Shown here in pieces: positions 35,412-43,997 of a stretch of DNA of 64,000 nucleotides (position 1 is the stretch's first letter; each line of letters starts with the position of its first letter). The stretch covers positions 124,001 through 188,000 of the forward strand of contig NZ_JAPEIQ010000021.1 of NCBI RefSeq assembly GCF_026041215.1, read 5' to 3'. The notes below the pieces were generated by a model. It was not told the DNA's origin. It did not search any database and saw only the letters and a program-made list of their open reading frames with translations. The translations under genes and the position numbers were made by a program. Source of the stretch: Hoyosella sp. YIM 151337 (GTDB taxonomy: Bacteria > Actinomycetota > Actinomycetes > Mycobacteriales > Mycobacteriaceae).

Positions 35412-36476
35412 GTGACACAGACAACAACTTCTTCACAAAGCCAACGCGGTCACACTGGTGAGCCGATTCCCCCAACAATGCGCGCGAGCGTTTTGCTCGA
35501 GAAAGGGCGGATCGAGATGCAGCAGCGCCCGGTGCCCGCACCGGGCCCTGGGGATGTACTGATCAAAGTCAGCTCAGTCGGGATCTGCGGGTCAGATACT
35601 CACTACCTCCGCGAGGGGCGAATCGGGCACTATGTCGTCAGCGCCCCGCTCATCCTCGGCCACGAAGCAGCGGGCACCATCGTCGCTGTCGGTGAGGGCG
35701 TACAAAAAGCCCGCATCGGGGAACGGGTATCGATCGAGCCGCAGCGCCCCGACCCCACCACGGCTGAGTCACGGCGCGGTGCCTACAACCTGTGCCCGCA
35801 CATGCGTTTCTACGGAACCCCGCCGATAGACGGCGCGCTCTGCGAATACGTGACGATCGGCGCGGACTTCGCGCACCGCGTGCCCGACTCGTTGTCAGAT
35901 GACGCGGCCGCGCTCTGCGAGCCCCTGTCGGTAGCTATTGCGGCGGCGCGCAAAGGCGGAATAACGGCGGGATCGCACGTGCTGATTGCCGGTGCTGGAC
36001 CGATTGGAATCGCGACGATCCAGGTAGCACATGCCTTCGGAGCAACATCGATCATTGTGACCGACCTCGACGAAACGCGCCGCACACTCGCCACGAAATT
36101 CGGCGCCACCCAAGCGCTCGACCCACGAAAGACCGACCTCAGCGAACTCGCTGCCGATGTCTTCATCGATGCCTCGGGCGCACCTGCCGCTATCAATTCG
36201 GGAATCGACGCTGTTCGCCCCGGCGGCACCGTCGTCCTTGTCGGCATGGGCGCGGAAACCATGGAGCTGCCAGTCCAAACAATCCAGAATCGCGAACTCG
36301 TTCTGACGGGAGTCTTTCGCTACGCGCACACGTGGCCGACCGCCATCGAACTTGCCGCGAGCGGACGCGTCGACCTCGACCGCATGGTCACCGCCACTTT
36401 TCCCCTCGAAGCGGCCGAAGCCGCACTCAACGCTGACCGCACCGCCGGCACAATCAAAGCTGTCGTACGCCTCTAA
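35412..36476 (+). CDS. Zinc-type polyol dehydrogenase (sorbitol/L-iditol dehydrogenase-like)
   Basis: 354 residues of the medium-chain dehydrogenase family. Catalytic zinc ligands are in GICGSDTHYL, GHEAAG and the Glu after LCEPLSVA; the NAD fold has AGAGPIGIATIQ. The segment that usually holds four structural-zinc cysteines reads PDPTTAESRRGAYNLCPHM, keeping only one Cys, so the structural zinc is probably absent, as in sorbitol dehydrogenases of animals. GTG at 35412 or ATG at 35478 could be the start. Likely oxidises a sugar alcohol to its ketose. Confidence 0.85.
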   Translation: MTQTTTSSQSQRGHTGEPIPPTMRASVLLEKGRIEMQQRPVPAPGPGDVLIKVSSVGICGSDTHYLREGRIGHYVVSAPLILGHEAAGTIVAVGEGVQKARIGERVSIEPQRPDPTTAESRRGAYNLCPHMRFYGTPPIDGALCEYVTIGADFAHRVPDSLSDDAAALCEPLSVAIAAARKGGITAGSHVLIAGAGPIGIATIQVAHAFGATSIIVTDLDETRRTLATKFGATQALDPRKTDLSELAADVFIDASGAPAAINSGIDAVRPGGTVVLVGMGAETMELPVQTIQNRELVLTGVFRYAHTWPTAIELAASGRVDLDRMVTATFPLEAAEAALNADRTAGTIKAVVRL

Positions 36477-36495
36477 CTTTCAGGAGTAACGCCCC

Positions 36496-37986
36496 ATGAA
36501 TGCCCCCGTCACACTCGCCGCCGCGACTCTTGGAAGCCTGCCCGCTCACGTCACCGTGCCCACCTACGATCGCAGCGAAATCACCACCGGCATCGTCCAT
36601 TTCGGCGTCGGCGGGTTTCATCGCGCCCACCAGGCGATGTACGTCGACACGCTCCTCAATACAGGTAAGGCGCGCGAGTGGGGAATATGCGGTGTCGGTG
36701 TCATGCCCGGTGACAAGCGCATGAAAGGCGCACTCGATGCCCAAGATGGCCTGTACACGCTGGTTTCGCGACACTCGGACGGCACGTGGGACGCACGGAT
36801 CATTGGCTCGATCGTCGAATACCTCTACGCCCCCGATGATCCGGAGGCAGTGATCGAAAAGATGGCAGCGCCGGGCACCCGCATTGTCTCCCTTACCGTG
36901 ACCGAAGGCGGCTATAACCTGCGGCATGACACCGGTGAGTTCGATGCCTCGCATCCCGCGGTACAGCACGACCTCACGAGCGGTGCCCCAACCACAACGT
37001 TTGGCCTGGTCATTGCGGCGCTAGCACGGCGCCGCGAGCGGGGACTCCCGTCTTTCACCGTGATGTCCTGCGACAACATCGAGGGCAACGGTCATGTGGC
37101 ACGTAAGGTCTTCACCGCGTTTGCGGAGCTCAAGGACCCCGGCCTTGCGGAATGGATGCGTGCAAACACTACGTTTCCGAACTCGATGGTTGACCGAATC
37201 ACCCCCGTCACTACACCCGAAGTAACGGCTGCCATCACCGAGCGCCTTGGCATCGACGACCGCTGGCCCGTTGTGGCGGAACCGTTTACGTCGTGGGTGC
37301 TCGAAGATGAGTTCGCCGATGGGCGACCCGAGTTCGATGCGGCAGGGGTCCATCTCGTTACGGATGTGGCTCCGTACGAATTGATGAAGCTTCGTCTGCT
37401 CAACGCCAGCCACCAGGGTCTGTGCTACTTCGCGTACCTAGCGGGCTACCGGCTTGTCCATGACGCCGCTTCGGACCCGCTGTTCTCGGCCTTCCTGCTG
37501 GACTACATGAATCGCGAAGCCACACCAACCCTGAAGCCAGTGCCCGGAGTCAACCTCGATGAGTACAAGAAGACACTGATCGAGCGGTTCTCCAACCCCG
37601 AGATCGCGGACACCATAGCGCGGCTGTGCGCGGAATCGTCCGACCGCATCCCCAAGTGGTTGCTGCCGGTGATTCGGGAGAACCTTGCGAAGGACGGTGA
37701 CATCCGGCTTTCCGCAGCGATCGTCGCGAGTTGGGCACGTTACGCCGAAGGAGTCGATGAGCACGGCCAGCCGATCGAGGTCGTCGACCAGTTGCGAAAC
37801 ACATTGGTGCCGCTCGCGCAGCGTCAGCGTGACGAGCCGCTGGTCTTCGTGAAGAACACGTCGGTTTTCGGCGCACTGGCTGACGAACCGCGCTTCACCG
37901 AGGCGTACACCTGGGCGCTGGACTCCCTGCACCGCGACGGGGCGCGTGCGACTCTCGAGAAACTAGTCAGCGCGCCTGTCCGCTGA
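36496..37986 (+). CDS. Mannitol 2-dehydrogenase family protein
   Basis: 496 residues of the polyol-specific long-chain dehydrogenase family. The N-terminal Rossmann half opens with GIVHFGVGGFHRAHQA. The catalytic K-x4-N-x2-H pattern is intact in K-L-R-L-L-N-A-S-H. An AGGAG ribosome site precedes the ATG 19 bp after the sorbitol-type gene. It oxidises D-mannitol or D-arabitol to fructose or xylulose; a xylulokinase nearby favours arabitol as at least one substrate. Confidence 0.9.
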   Translation: MNAPVTLAAATLGSLPAHVTVPTYDRSEITTGIVHFGVGGFHRAHQAMYVDTLLNTGKAREWGICGVGVMPGDKRMKGALDAQDGLYTLVSRHSDGTWDARIIGSIVEYLYAPDDPEAVIEKMAAPGTRIVSLTVTEGGYNLRHDTGEFDASHPAVQHDLTSGAPTTTFGLVIAALARRRERGLPSFTVMSCDNIEGNGHVARKVFTAFAELKDPGLAEWMRANTTFPNSMVDRITPVTTPEVTAAITERLGIDDRWPVVAEPFTSWVLEDEFADGRPEFDAAGVHLVTDVAPYELMKLRLLNASHQGLCYFAYLAGYRLVHDAASDPLFSAFLLDYMNREATPTLKPVPGVNLDEYKKTLIERFSNPEIADTIARLCAESSDRIPKWLLPVIRENLAKDGDIRLSAAIVASWARYAEGVDEHGQPIEVVDQLRNTLVPLAQRQRDEPLVFVKNTSVFGALADEPRFTEAYTWALDSLHRDGARATLEKLVSAPVR

Positions 37987-38000
37987 CCTGCGGTTTGAAT

Positions 38001-38063
38001 CCATCTGCACCCGTCAATCGAAACGCCGCTTTTGGATGGGTTATGACTGACGGGCGTAGAGGG
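38001..38063. repeat. Imperfect inverted repeat between convergent dehydrogenase genes
   Basis: Arms CCATCTGCACCCGTCA (38001-38016) and TGACGGGCGTAGAGGG (38048-38063) pair at 13 of 16 positions. It may end transcription from both sides. The left arm resembles sites at 20788, 22177 and 62624. Confidence 0.4.
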
Positions 38064-38083
38064 ATTTTGGGGGGTCGCGGAAC

Positions 38084-39295
38084 CTATGACATTGCGAGCA
38101 CAGTCTTCACCCAGCCCTCGTCCCTGCGGTCAAAGCGCTCGTATGCGTCTAGAACATTCTCTGGGCCACGAAGTTGGGTGATGAAGGGTGTGAGATCGAT
38201 ATCGCCCCGGGCCACCATCGAGAGGAGTTTCGGAACGTACCTGCGGTGGTTACAGTTCCCGCCCTGGATCGTGAGATTACGGTTCATCGCCTCGCCGATC
38301 GGGAACGCATCGAATGTCGGTGGGTACACCCCAATGATGCCGATGGTTCCCGCTTTAGCAACAGCCTTCGTCGCCCAGCGCAATGCCAGGCTTGGAGCGT
38401 CGCCTGGCACCCAAGTATCGCCCTGCGGCTTCGCCCCGGGCGCGGCGTTGCGCTGCTCATCGTCGAAGTCAGATTCCGACAACGGCAATTCGTCAGCAGC
38501 AGGCCCCTTCGCCGGCCGTTCTGCGTCGACACCGACAGCTTCGATGACCCGGTCAACACCGATACCGCCGGTGAGTTCATGCACCATCGCTACCGGGTCT
38601 TCGGTGTTGAAGTTGATGACTTCCGCGTTCTGCCGTCGCGCCATTTGGAGCCTGGATGCGATTCCGTCGACAACCAAGACGCGTGAGGCACCCTGCCGCT
38701 TTGCTGACGCGATCGCACACTGACCAACCACTCCCGCGCCGAGGACCAGCACAGTGTCACCGGTGCTCACCTGTGCGAGACGGGACCCGAACCACGCTGT
38801 CGGGAGAATGTCCGAAACCAGGATGGCTTCCTCGTCGCTCACCGAGTCCGGAACCTTCACGAGCGTCGTAGCCGCAAACGGGATGCGGGCGAACTCTGCC
38901 TGTAGTCCGTCCACTGGTCCTGTGGCTTCGGGACCTCCGAAGAAGGACGTGCCGGCGAGCGGTCCGTTTGGGTTGGCCTTATCGCACTGCGCGTAGTAGC
39001 CGGCGCGACAGTAGGAGCATGTGCCGCAGCCGATAGTCGAGCAGACGACGACCCTGTCGCCTTTAGTGAAACCGCGGACGGCGCTTCCAGTTGTCTCGAC
39101 AATGCCGATCGCCTCATGGCCAAGGATCGTGCCGTCTTGCATGCCCGGCATTGTGCCTCTGACGAGGTGCAAATCGGTGCCGCATATTGCGCTGGTCGTG
39201 ATGCGGATGATCGCGTCCGTGGGTTCTTTGATCTGCGGCTCAGCGACGTCCTCGAGGCGAATGTCTCCCACTCCGCACCACACAACTGCCTTCAC
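38084..39295 (-). CDS. Zinc-dependent alcohol dehydrogenase (formaldehyde dehydrogenase-like)
   Basis: 403 residues. Catalytic zinc residues are in AICGTDLH and GHEAIG; four structural cysteines are present in IGCGTCSYCRAGYYAQC; the NAD motif is VLGAGVVGQ. An insertion of about 40 residues (GVDAERPAKGPAADELPL onward) is typical of the glutathione-independent formaldehyde dehydrogenase-like subgroup. A GAGGAGG ribosome site precedes the GTG start. It is 146 bp downstream of xylulokinase on the same strand and may serve the polyol pathway or aldehyde disposal. Confidence 0.85.
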   Translation of the reverse strand: MKAVVWCGVGDIRLEDVAEPQIKEPTDAIIRITTSAICGTDLHLVRGTMPGMQDGTILGHEAIGIVETTGSAVRGFTKGDRVVVCSTIGCGTCSYCRAGYYAQCDKANPNGPLAGTSFFGGPEATGPVDGLQAEFARIPFAATTLVKVPDSVSDEEAILVSDILPTAWFGSRLAQVSTGDTVLVLGAGVVGQCAIASAKRQGASRVLVVDGIASRLQMARRQNAEVINFNTEDPVAMVHELTGGIGVDRVIEAVGVDAERPAKGPAADELPLSESDFDDEQRNAAPGAKPQGDTWVPGDAPSLALRWATKAVAKAGTIGIIGVYPPTFDAFPIGEAMNRNLTIQGGNCNHRRYVPKLLSMVARGDIDLTPFITQLRGPENVLDAYERFDRRDEGWVKTVLAMS

Positions 39296-39441
39296 GATGA
39301 CCTCCTCGTCGCGGTGCCCCGCGATTACTGATCGGCACTGCGGTCTCTTGCGGGCGACCGCTGAGAGGAGGGTGCCCGGGACACAGCGCCGAAAACGCGA
39401 CGGAAGAAACGCGTGTCAGAAAGGCGTCGCCATGGGTGTTG

Positions 39442-40842
39442 TTACTCTGTCCCCTCGGTGAGGTTGCGTACCTCGGCATACCGTTCCCGGATGCTCGGCA
39501 CGGACTCAGCCTCATAGGTCCCGAACGGTGGGTGTTCCCAGCGGGGCGGTTCCGCCGTGCCAGCGAGGGTCCAGGCGGCTTGCCGCGCGGCGCCTGTCGC
39601 CACATACTCTCCAGGCTGGGGCACAGCCACGGGCGCACCGAACACGCTGGGCGCGATCGCACAAAGCGCCTCTGATTTCGCCCCGCCTCCGACGAGCAGG
39701 ATGCGGCGGACGTTTACTCCTTGCGCGACGAGATGATCGATGCCTTCCGCGAGCCCGCACAGCAGTCCTTCGACCGCGGCCCGCGCGAAGTGGGCTGGCG
39801 TCGAGTTAGCGAGCCGCAGCCCGTGAATCGCCCCTGTGGCGAGGGGACGGTTCGGCGTGCGCTCCCCTTCCAGATAGGGAACCATCACGAGGCCATCCGC
39901 ACCTGGCGGGCATGAAAGCGCCAGTCGCGACAGTTCGGCGTAGTCCACGTTCAGCATCGACGCCGCGGCGTCAAGAACGCGAGCACCATTCAGTGTGCAC
40001 ACCAGCGGGAGGTGCCGGCCCGTCGCGTCCGCGAAGCCGGCAACAAAACCACGTGGATCGTGCGGAGCTACAGCCGACACGGCGGACACCACGCCCGAAG
40101 TCCCGATCGATACAACGACGTCGCCATCGCCCACATCGAGCGCGATGGCAGCGCCAGCATTGTCCCCCGCGCCGGGACCAATCGTGGCGCCCCACGACGT
40201 CTCTCCCAGCGCGCCGTTGGGACGAGCCACCTGTGGCAGCACATAGTCACGATCACGGCTGGCCAGCGCCAGCAGGTCACGCCGATACTCGCCTGTCGCT
40301 GCGGAGAAGTAACCTGTCCCGCTAGCGTCGCTGCGGTCAGTGCCCAGATCGACGATGTCCCCACTGGTGCTGAGCTTCCAGCTCAGCCAGTCGTGCGGCA
40401 GGCAGACAGCAGCAGTGCGGTCCGCGTTCGCCGGCTCGGTGTCGGCGAGCCAGCGCAGTTTGCTCACTGTGATCGCCGCGAGCGGCACTACCCCGACGGC
40501 GTCCGCCCATGCTGCCGCACCACCGAACTCGTCTACTAGTTGAGCCGCGGCGCTCGCCGATCGAATGTCATTCCACAGCAGCGCCGGGCGCACAACGCGA
40601 CCAGCTTCGTCGAGGCACACCATGCCGTGCTGCTGGGCGCCAACAGAGACCGCCGCGACATCATCGAGGCCACCGGCATCAGTGATCGATTCGGCAAGCG
40701 CGCGTTCCCACAATGCGGGGTCAACCTCCGTGCCGGGCGGGTGTTTGGCGCGCCCTTCCCGCACGATTCGCCCGGTCTCAGCGTCACAAACCAGGACTTT
40801 GCAGGACTGCGTAGACGAATCGATTCCGGCAACAAGTGTCAC
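39442..40842 (-). CDS. xylB: Xylulokinase
   Basis: 466 residues of the FGGY kinase family. N-terminal phosphate loop [13 protein letters not shown], substrate region [11 protein letters not shown] and WNDIRS, catalytic Asp in GAGDNAGAA and the C-terminal FGGY region [11 protein letters not shown]. It phosphorylates D-xylulose for entry into the pentose phosphate pathway. GTG start at 40842. Divergent from the thioesterase gene. Confidence 0.9.
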   Translation of the reverse strand: MTLVAGIDSSTQSCKVLVCDAETGRIVREGRAKHPPGTEVDPALWERALAESITDAGGLDDVAAVSVGAQQHGMVCLDEAGRVVRPALLWNDIRSASAAAQLVDEFGGAAAWADAVGVVPLAAITVSKLRWLADTEPANADRTAAVCLPHDWLSWKLSTSGDIVDLGTDRSDASGTGYFSAATGEYRRDLLALASRDRDYVLPQVARPNGALGETSWGATIGPGAGDNAGAAIALDVGDGDVVVSIGTSGVVSAVSAVAPHDPRGFVAGFADATGRHLPLVCTLNGARVLDAAASMLNVDYAELSRLALSCPPGADGLVMVPYLEGERTPNRPLATGAIHGLRLANSTPAHFARAAVEGLLCGLAEGIDHLVAQGVNVRRILLVGGGAKSEALCAIAPSVFGAPVAVPQPGEYVATGAARQAAWTLAGTAEPPRWEHPPFGTYEAESVPSIRERYAEVRNLTEGTE

Positions 40843-40959
40843 TCGGCCGATCCTACCGGCGTTTGGAGTTGACCTGAACTCTCAGCGACAGCGGACCGCT
40901 AACCCAAGTGGGGACCACCACATTGATCTGATTATGCACTCTGTCATAGATTCTTCGTT

Positions 40960-41409
40960 ATGACACGGCAAAAGACAGATCTTTCCCAGCTCACCGGACT
41001 CGAGCTGCTGCGCATGATGACCGCCCTACCCGAACAGCCGCCGAACATCGGGAAACTCCTCGGCATGGAAGTCGGAGCTGTCGAGTACGGAACGGTGGAA
41101 TTCAGCACGGTGTCGCGGCCAGACTTCGCTAACCCGCTCGGCAACGTGCACGGCGGCATCTGCGCGACGCTCCTCGACTCGGTGATGGGGTGCGCCGTGC
41201 ACACCACCCTGGAACCGGCGACCGGTTACAGCACACTCGAGCTCAAAGTGAACTATTTGCGTACTGTCCCGACCAGTGGCGTACGGCTGACAGCTCACGG
41301 CACGATCATTCACACCGGGCGATCGACCGCCACAGCAGAAGGCAAAGTGTTCGATGACCAGGGACGGCTTGTCGCACACGGAACGACTACCTGCCTGATT
41401 CACCGCTGA
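40960..41409 (+). CDS. PaaI family hotdog thioesterase
   Basis: 149 residues with the hotdog helix motif N-V-H-G-G-I-C-A-T-L-L-D-S-V-M-G and later VNYLRTVP and GRSTATAEGKVFDDQGRLVAHGT. It hydrolyses acyl- or aryl-CoA thioesters. The 3' end overlaps the convergent XRE-type gene by 23 bp. Start ATG at 40960; a TAGATT box lies about 10 bases upstream, so the message may be nearly leaderless. Confidence 0.85.
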   Translation: MTRQKTDLSQLTGLELLRMMTALPEQPPNIGKLLGMEVGAVEYGTVEFSTVSRPDFANPLGNVHGGICATLLDSVMGCAVHTTLEPATGYSTLELKVNYLRTVPTSGVRLTAHGTIIHTGRSTATAEGKVFDDQGRLVAHGTTTCLIHR

Positions 41410-42220
41410 GCGGCGACTCCTCGCCCACCAGTTGCCGCATCGCATCCGCCGTCTGCGCATTCGCGGGCAAGAACGTCTCGATACTCAGCTCGGCGAGTGT
41501 CAGATCGTGCGCGGTGCCGAAAGTGCTCACCATGCTGACAAACTCAAGCTCAGCGCCGCCGTCCGTCCGCAAAATAAGCGGGATTGCGACGCCCTCGATC
41601 GATTCCGCGTCAAGCCCACCGGGATACTCCATCAATTCGTCGAACAGGTCCCGGAGTTGCGCAGAGTTGCTCGTGGCTGCCTCGCGCCCTAAGCGTCCAA
41701 GCACATGGGCACGCCACTGCGACAGATTCACGATGCGAGATGACAGTCCCAGCGGGTGCAGGCTCAGGCGCAACACATTGATCGGCGGATACAGCAATCG
41801 CGCGGGCGCATCCTCGGGGATCTGCGACAGCAGCACCCCGACACCGCGATTGGCACGCATCAAGTTCCAGGACCGGTCTACCACCAAGCAGGGGTACGGG
41901 TCGTGGCTGGAAAGAACCAGATCGATCCCCGCACTGAAAGGCGCGAGATCAGGGTCGTCGAGTGAGCGCTCGCCGAACTCCGGCGCGAAGCCAGCCGCGA
42001 TCAACAGCTGGTTTTGCTCGCGCATCGGCACATCCAGCGTCTGCGCCAGCCGCAATACCAATTCGCGGCTGGGCCTGGACCGGCCCGTCTCGATAAAGCT
42101 GAGGTGGCGAGCAGAAATGTCCGCTTCAATCGACAGGTCCAGCTGGCTCAGCCGACGCCGGCTGCGCCACTCGCGCAATAAGGGGCCGATCGCGCTCTTT
42201 ACCGCCGTTCGCTGTGGCAT
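41387..42220 (-). CDS. XRE-family regulator with MmyB-like ligand domain
   Basis: 277 residues. A Cro/C1-type helix-turn-helix at about 10-68 (LLREWRSRRRLSQLDLSIEADISARHLSFIETGRSRPS) precedes an MmyB-like PAS-type domain (DPYPCLVVDRSWNLMRANRGV). Such regulators may bind fatty acids. ATG at 42220 gives the usual start. An ATTACC-N5-GGTAAT dyad lies 35 bp upstream, and the same dyad precedes the membrane-protein gene at 45986. Confidence 0.88.
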   Translation of the reverse strand: MPQRTAVKSAIGPLLREWRSRRRLSQLDLSIEADISARHLSFIETGRSRPSRELVLRLAQTLDVPMREQNQLLIAAGFAPEFGERSLDDPDLAPFSAGIDLVLSSHDPYPCLVVDRSWNLMRANRGVGVLLSQIPEDAPARLLYPPINVLRLSLHPLGLSSRIVNLSQWRAHVLGRLGREAATSNSAQLRDLFDELMEYPGGLDAESIEGVAIPLILRTDGGAELEFVSMVSTFGTAHDLTLAELSIETFLPANAQTADAMRQLVGEESPLSGESGR

Positions 42221-42254
42221 GCCATCACTAAACAGCACAAGACGCGGTCAGGCT

Positions 42255-42271
42255 ATTACCGCACGGGTAAT
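42255..42271. promoter_or_regulatory. Candidate XRE/MmyB operator, copy 1
   Basis: ATTACC-GCACG-GGTAAT, perfect 6-bp half-sites, upstream of the XRE-type gene. It shares half-sites and spacing with the site at 45933-45951. Confidence 0.55.
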
Positions 42272-42273
42272 CG

Positions 42274-42927
42274 TCAGACGTCGCTGAACGCGCGCCACAT
42301 CGCGCGACCGTAAAGCTCTCCCAGTTCTGCTGGCTGCCACTCGCCAGCCACCCCGAGCAGAGAGCGCAGCGACGCCTCACATGAGGATATGAAGAGTTCG
42401 ACGAGCACGGGCAGTTTACGGTCGAGGTCGCGCGTCCCCCGCGCATCGAGCACTGGTCGCAGTTGCGCCGACACATGCTCCGCAACCACCGCGCGCGCTT
42501 TGGCGAATCGATCCGACACGGCCGGGTCCGGCTGTGCGAAGAACAGCAGACGCCACGAGTCCGGTTGCTCGGCCACCACTTTCAGCAAAGCTTGATAGCC
42601 GTGCACAAACGCGGTCTCGAGATCGTCCCCGCGTGCAGAGCGCAACGCCAGCAACGTGTTCGCAAGCAGCGCCTCCGATTCCCGCGTGAGCAGCTCATCG
42701 ATCAGCTCAACACGGTCGTTGAAGCAGGAGTAAACGACTGGGCGCGTCACCTCCAGGCGCTGCGCGACCGCACCGATGGTGACTGCGCCCACGCCGTCCG
42801 CCACCGCTATCTCGAGTGCGGCATTGAGGATCTGCGGGCGGCGGCGCTCTGGTCCGAGGTGAGCAGCGCGCGTCTTGCTCCGAGAGGCACGTGGCACATC
42901 GACAGGGTACGGCACCTTCTGTGGCAT
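42274..42927 (-). CDS. TetR family transcriptional regulator
   Basis: 217 residues with a TetR helix-turn-helix at about 30-76 (ILNAALEIAVADGVGAVTIGAVAQRLEVTRPVVYSCFNDRVELI). It follows the DUF2236 gene by 12 bp on the same strand and so is probably co-transcribed. The perfect palindrome in front of that operon is the obvious candidate operator. Ligand unknown, possibly an acyl-CoA given the divergent acyl-CoA dehydrogenase. Confidence 0.85.
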   Translation of the reverse strand: MPQKVPYPVDVPRASRSKTRAAHLGPERRRPQILNAALEIAVADGVGAVTIGAVAQRLEVTRPVVYSCFNDRVELIDELLTRESEALLANTLLALRSARGDDLETAFVHGYQALLKVVAEQPDSWRLLFFAQPDPAVSDRFAKARAVVAEHVSAQLRPVLDARGTRDLDRKLPVLVELFISSCEASLRSLLGVAGEWQPAELGELYGRAMWRAFSDV

Positions 42928-42939
42928 TCGGTTTTCCGC

Positions 42940-43869
42940 CTATACCGCAGCACCCGAGCGCTCGCGGCGTGTACCCGTTGCTGAGTACCGCGCTTTGGCC
43001 TCGCTGGGCGTCACAGTTTCTTCACGCACCGGCGCAGCGGTCGTGCGATGCTGACGGAGAACCTCGCCCGTCATCGGTGCGTACTCCGCCAGCACGCGGT
43101 CAGCCACGGCAGGAATCCCGCCGATCCGAACCAGTAATTTCGTCATTGGAACGACGGCTCTGTCAATGGCTGAAGGCTGGTCGAAGCCGCCGACCGTCCG
43201 CATCCACCGCGGGAGCGTGGCTACGGTGGCGGGAGCGAGGATTCTGCTGCCTGCCCACAACGTCAAACCTCTGCTCTTGGGCGTCCGCAGCAGGTAGTGC
43301 ATTCCCTCGTAAGCACGCTCGGACACACACAAAGACGGCCGAACGCGTTCAAAATACTCGTGCACCTGCTCCCTCGACGCGGGAACATCAGCGGCATCAC
43401 ATGTTTGCAGGCTCGCGGCGACCGCGCATTCGGCCCAGTATCGCCGCTCCTCCTCTGCAGTGAGCTTGCCTGGGCCGTACATCTCGTAGCACTTGAGCAC
43501 GGAGTGCCAGCCGGTGACGTGGATCCACAGCTGCGATTCGGGGTTGTTCGCGCTGTAGCGCCGGCCAGTTATCGGTTCTGTGCCGGTGGCTCGCGCGTGA
43601 ACCTTCATCAAGTGTTCGGAAACGCGGATTGCCGTCCTGCTGTCCGCAGTAGCTACCGTCAAGAAGTACGCCAAGGTTCGGTCGAGGCGACCGCGCGGAT
43701 CGCTGTAGATGCCGGACATGTCAGCGACCGCGGCGGCGAGGAACGGATCAAAGTGTTCGAGCGACACGGAGCGCTGGAATCCGATCAGCGCGGTGGGGTG
43801 CGTCCACACCTTCCAGGTCGGTGACTCCGGACCGAAAAACCCGTAGTCGGTCACACGCAGAGCGGTCAT
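42940..43869 (-). CDS. DUF2236 (MpaB-like oxygenase/latex clearing protein family) protein
   Basis: 309 residues of the DUF2236 family: it opens with DYGFFGPESPTWKVWTHPTALIGFQRS, has W-I-H-V-T-G-W-H-S-V in the middle and a C-terminal helical region. Relatives include the MpaB and Lcp haem-dependent oxygenases, so a redox role on a lipid or terpenoid is possible. An AAAGGAG ribosome site precedes the ATG at 43869. First gene of an operon with TetR, divergent from the acyl-CoA dehydrogenase. Confidence 0.8.
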   Translation of the reverse strand: MTALRVTDYGFFGPESPTWKVWTHPTALIGFQRSVSLEHFDPFLAAAVADMSGIYSDPRGRLDRTLAYFLTVATADSRTAIRVSEHLMKVHARATGTEPITGRRYSANNPESQLWIHVTGWHSVLKCYEMYGPGKLTAEEERRYWAECAVAASLQTCDAADVPASREQVHEYFERVRPSLCVSERAYEGMHYLLRTPKSRGLTLWAGSRILAPATVATLPRWMRTVGGFDQPSAIDRAVVPMTKLLVRIGGIPAVADRVLAEYAPMTGEVLRQHRTTAAPVREETVTPSEAKARYSATGTRRERSGAAV

Positions 43870-43894
43870 ACGAATGCTCCTTTGCATCGGGCCG

Positions 43895-43916
43895 ATATCT
43901 ACAGCCTTGTAGATAT
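43895..43916. promoter_or_regulatory. Perfect TetR-type operator
   Basis: ATATCTACA-GCCT-TGTAGATAT, 9-bp half-sites without mismatch, in the 128-bp gap between the DUF2236-tetR operon and the acyl-CoA dehydrogenase gene. Additional TGTAG half-sites follow at 43927-43931 and 43948-43952. Confidence 0.65.
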
Positions 43917-43997
43917 TCCTTCCTCAATGTAGCAAAAATATTCACTAGTGTAGTAATGTTCCGGCGCGACGTGCACTGCACACCCGAAAGGACACAC

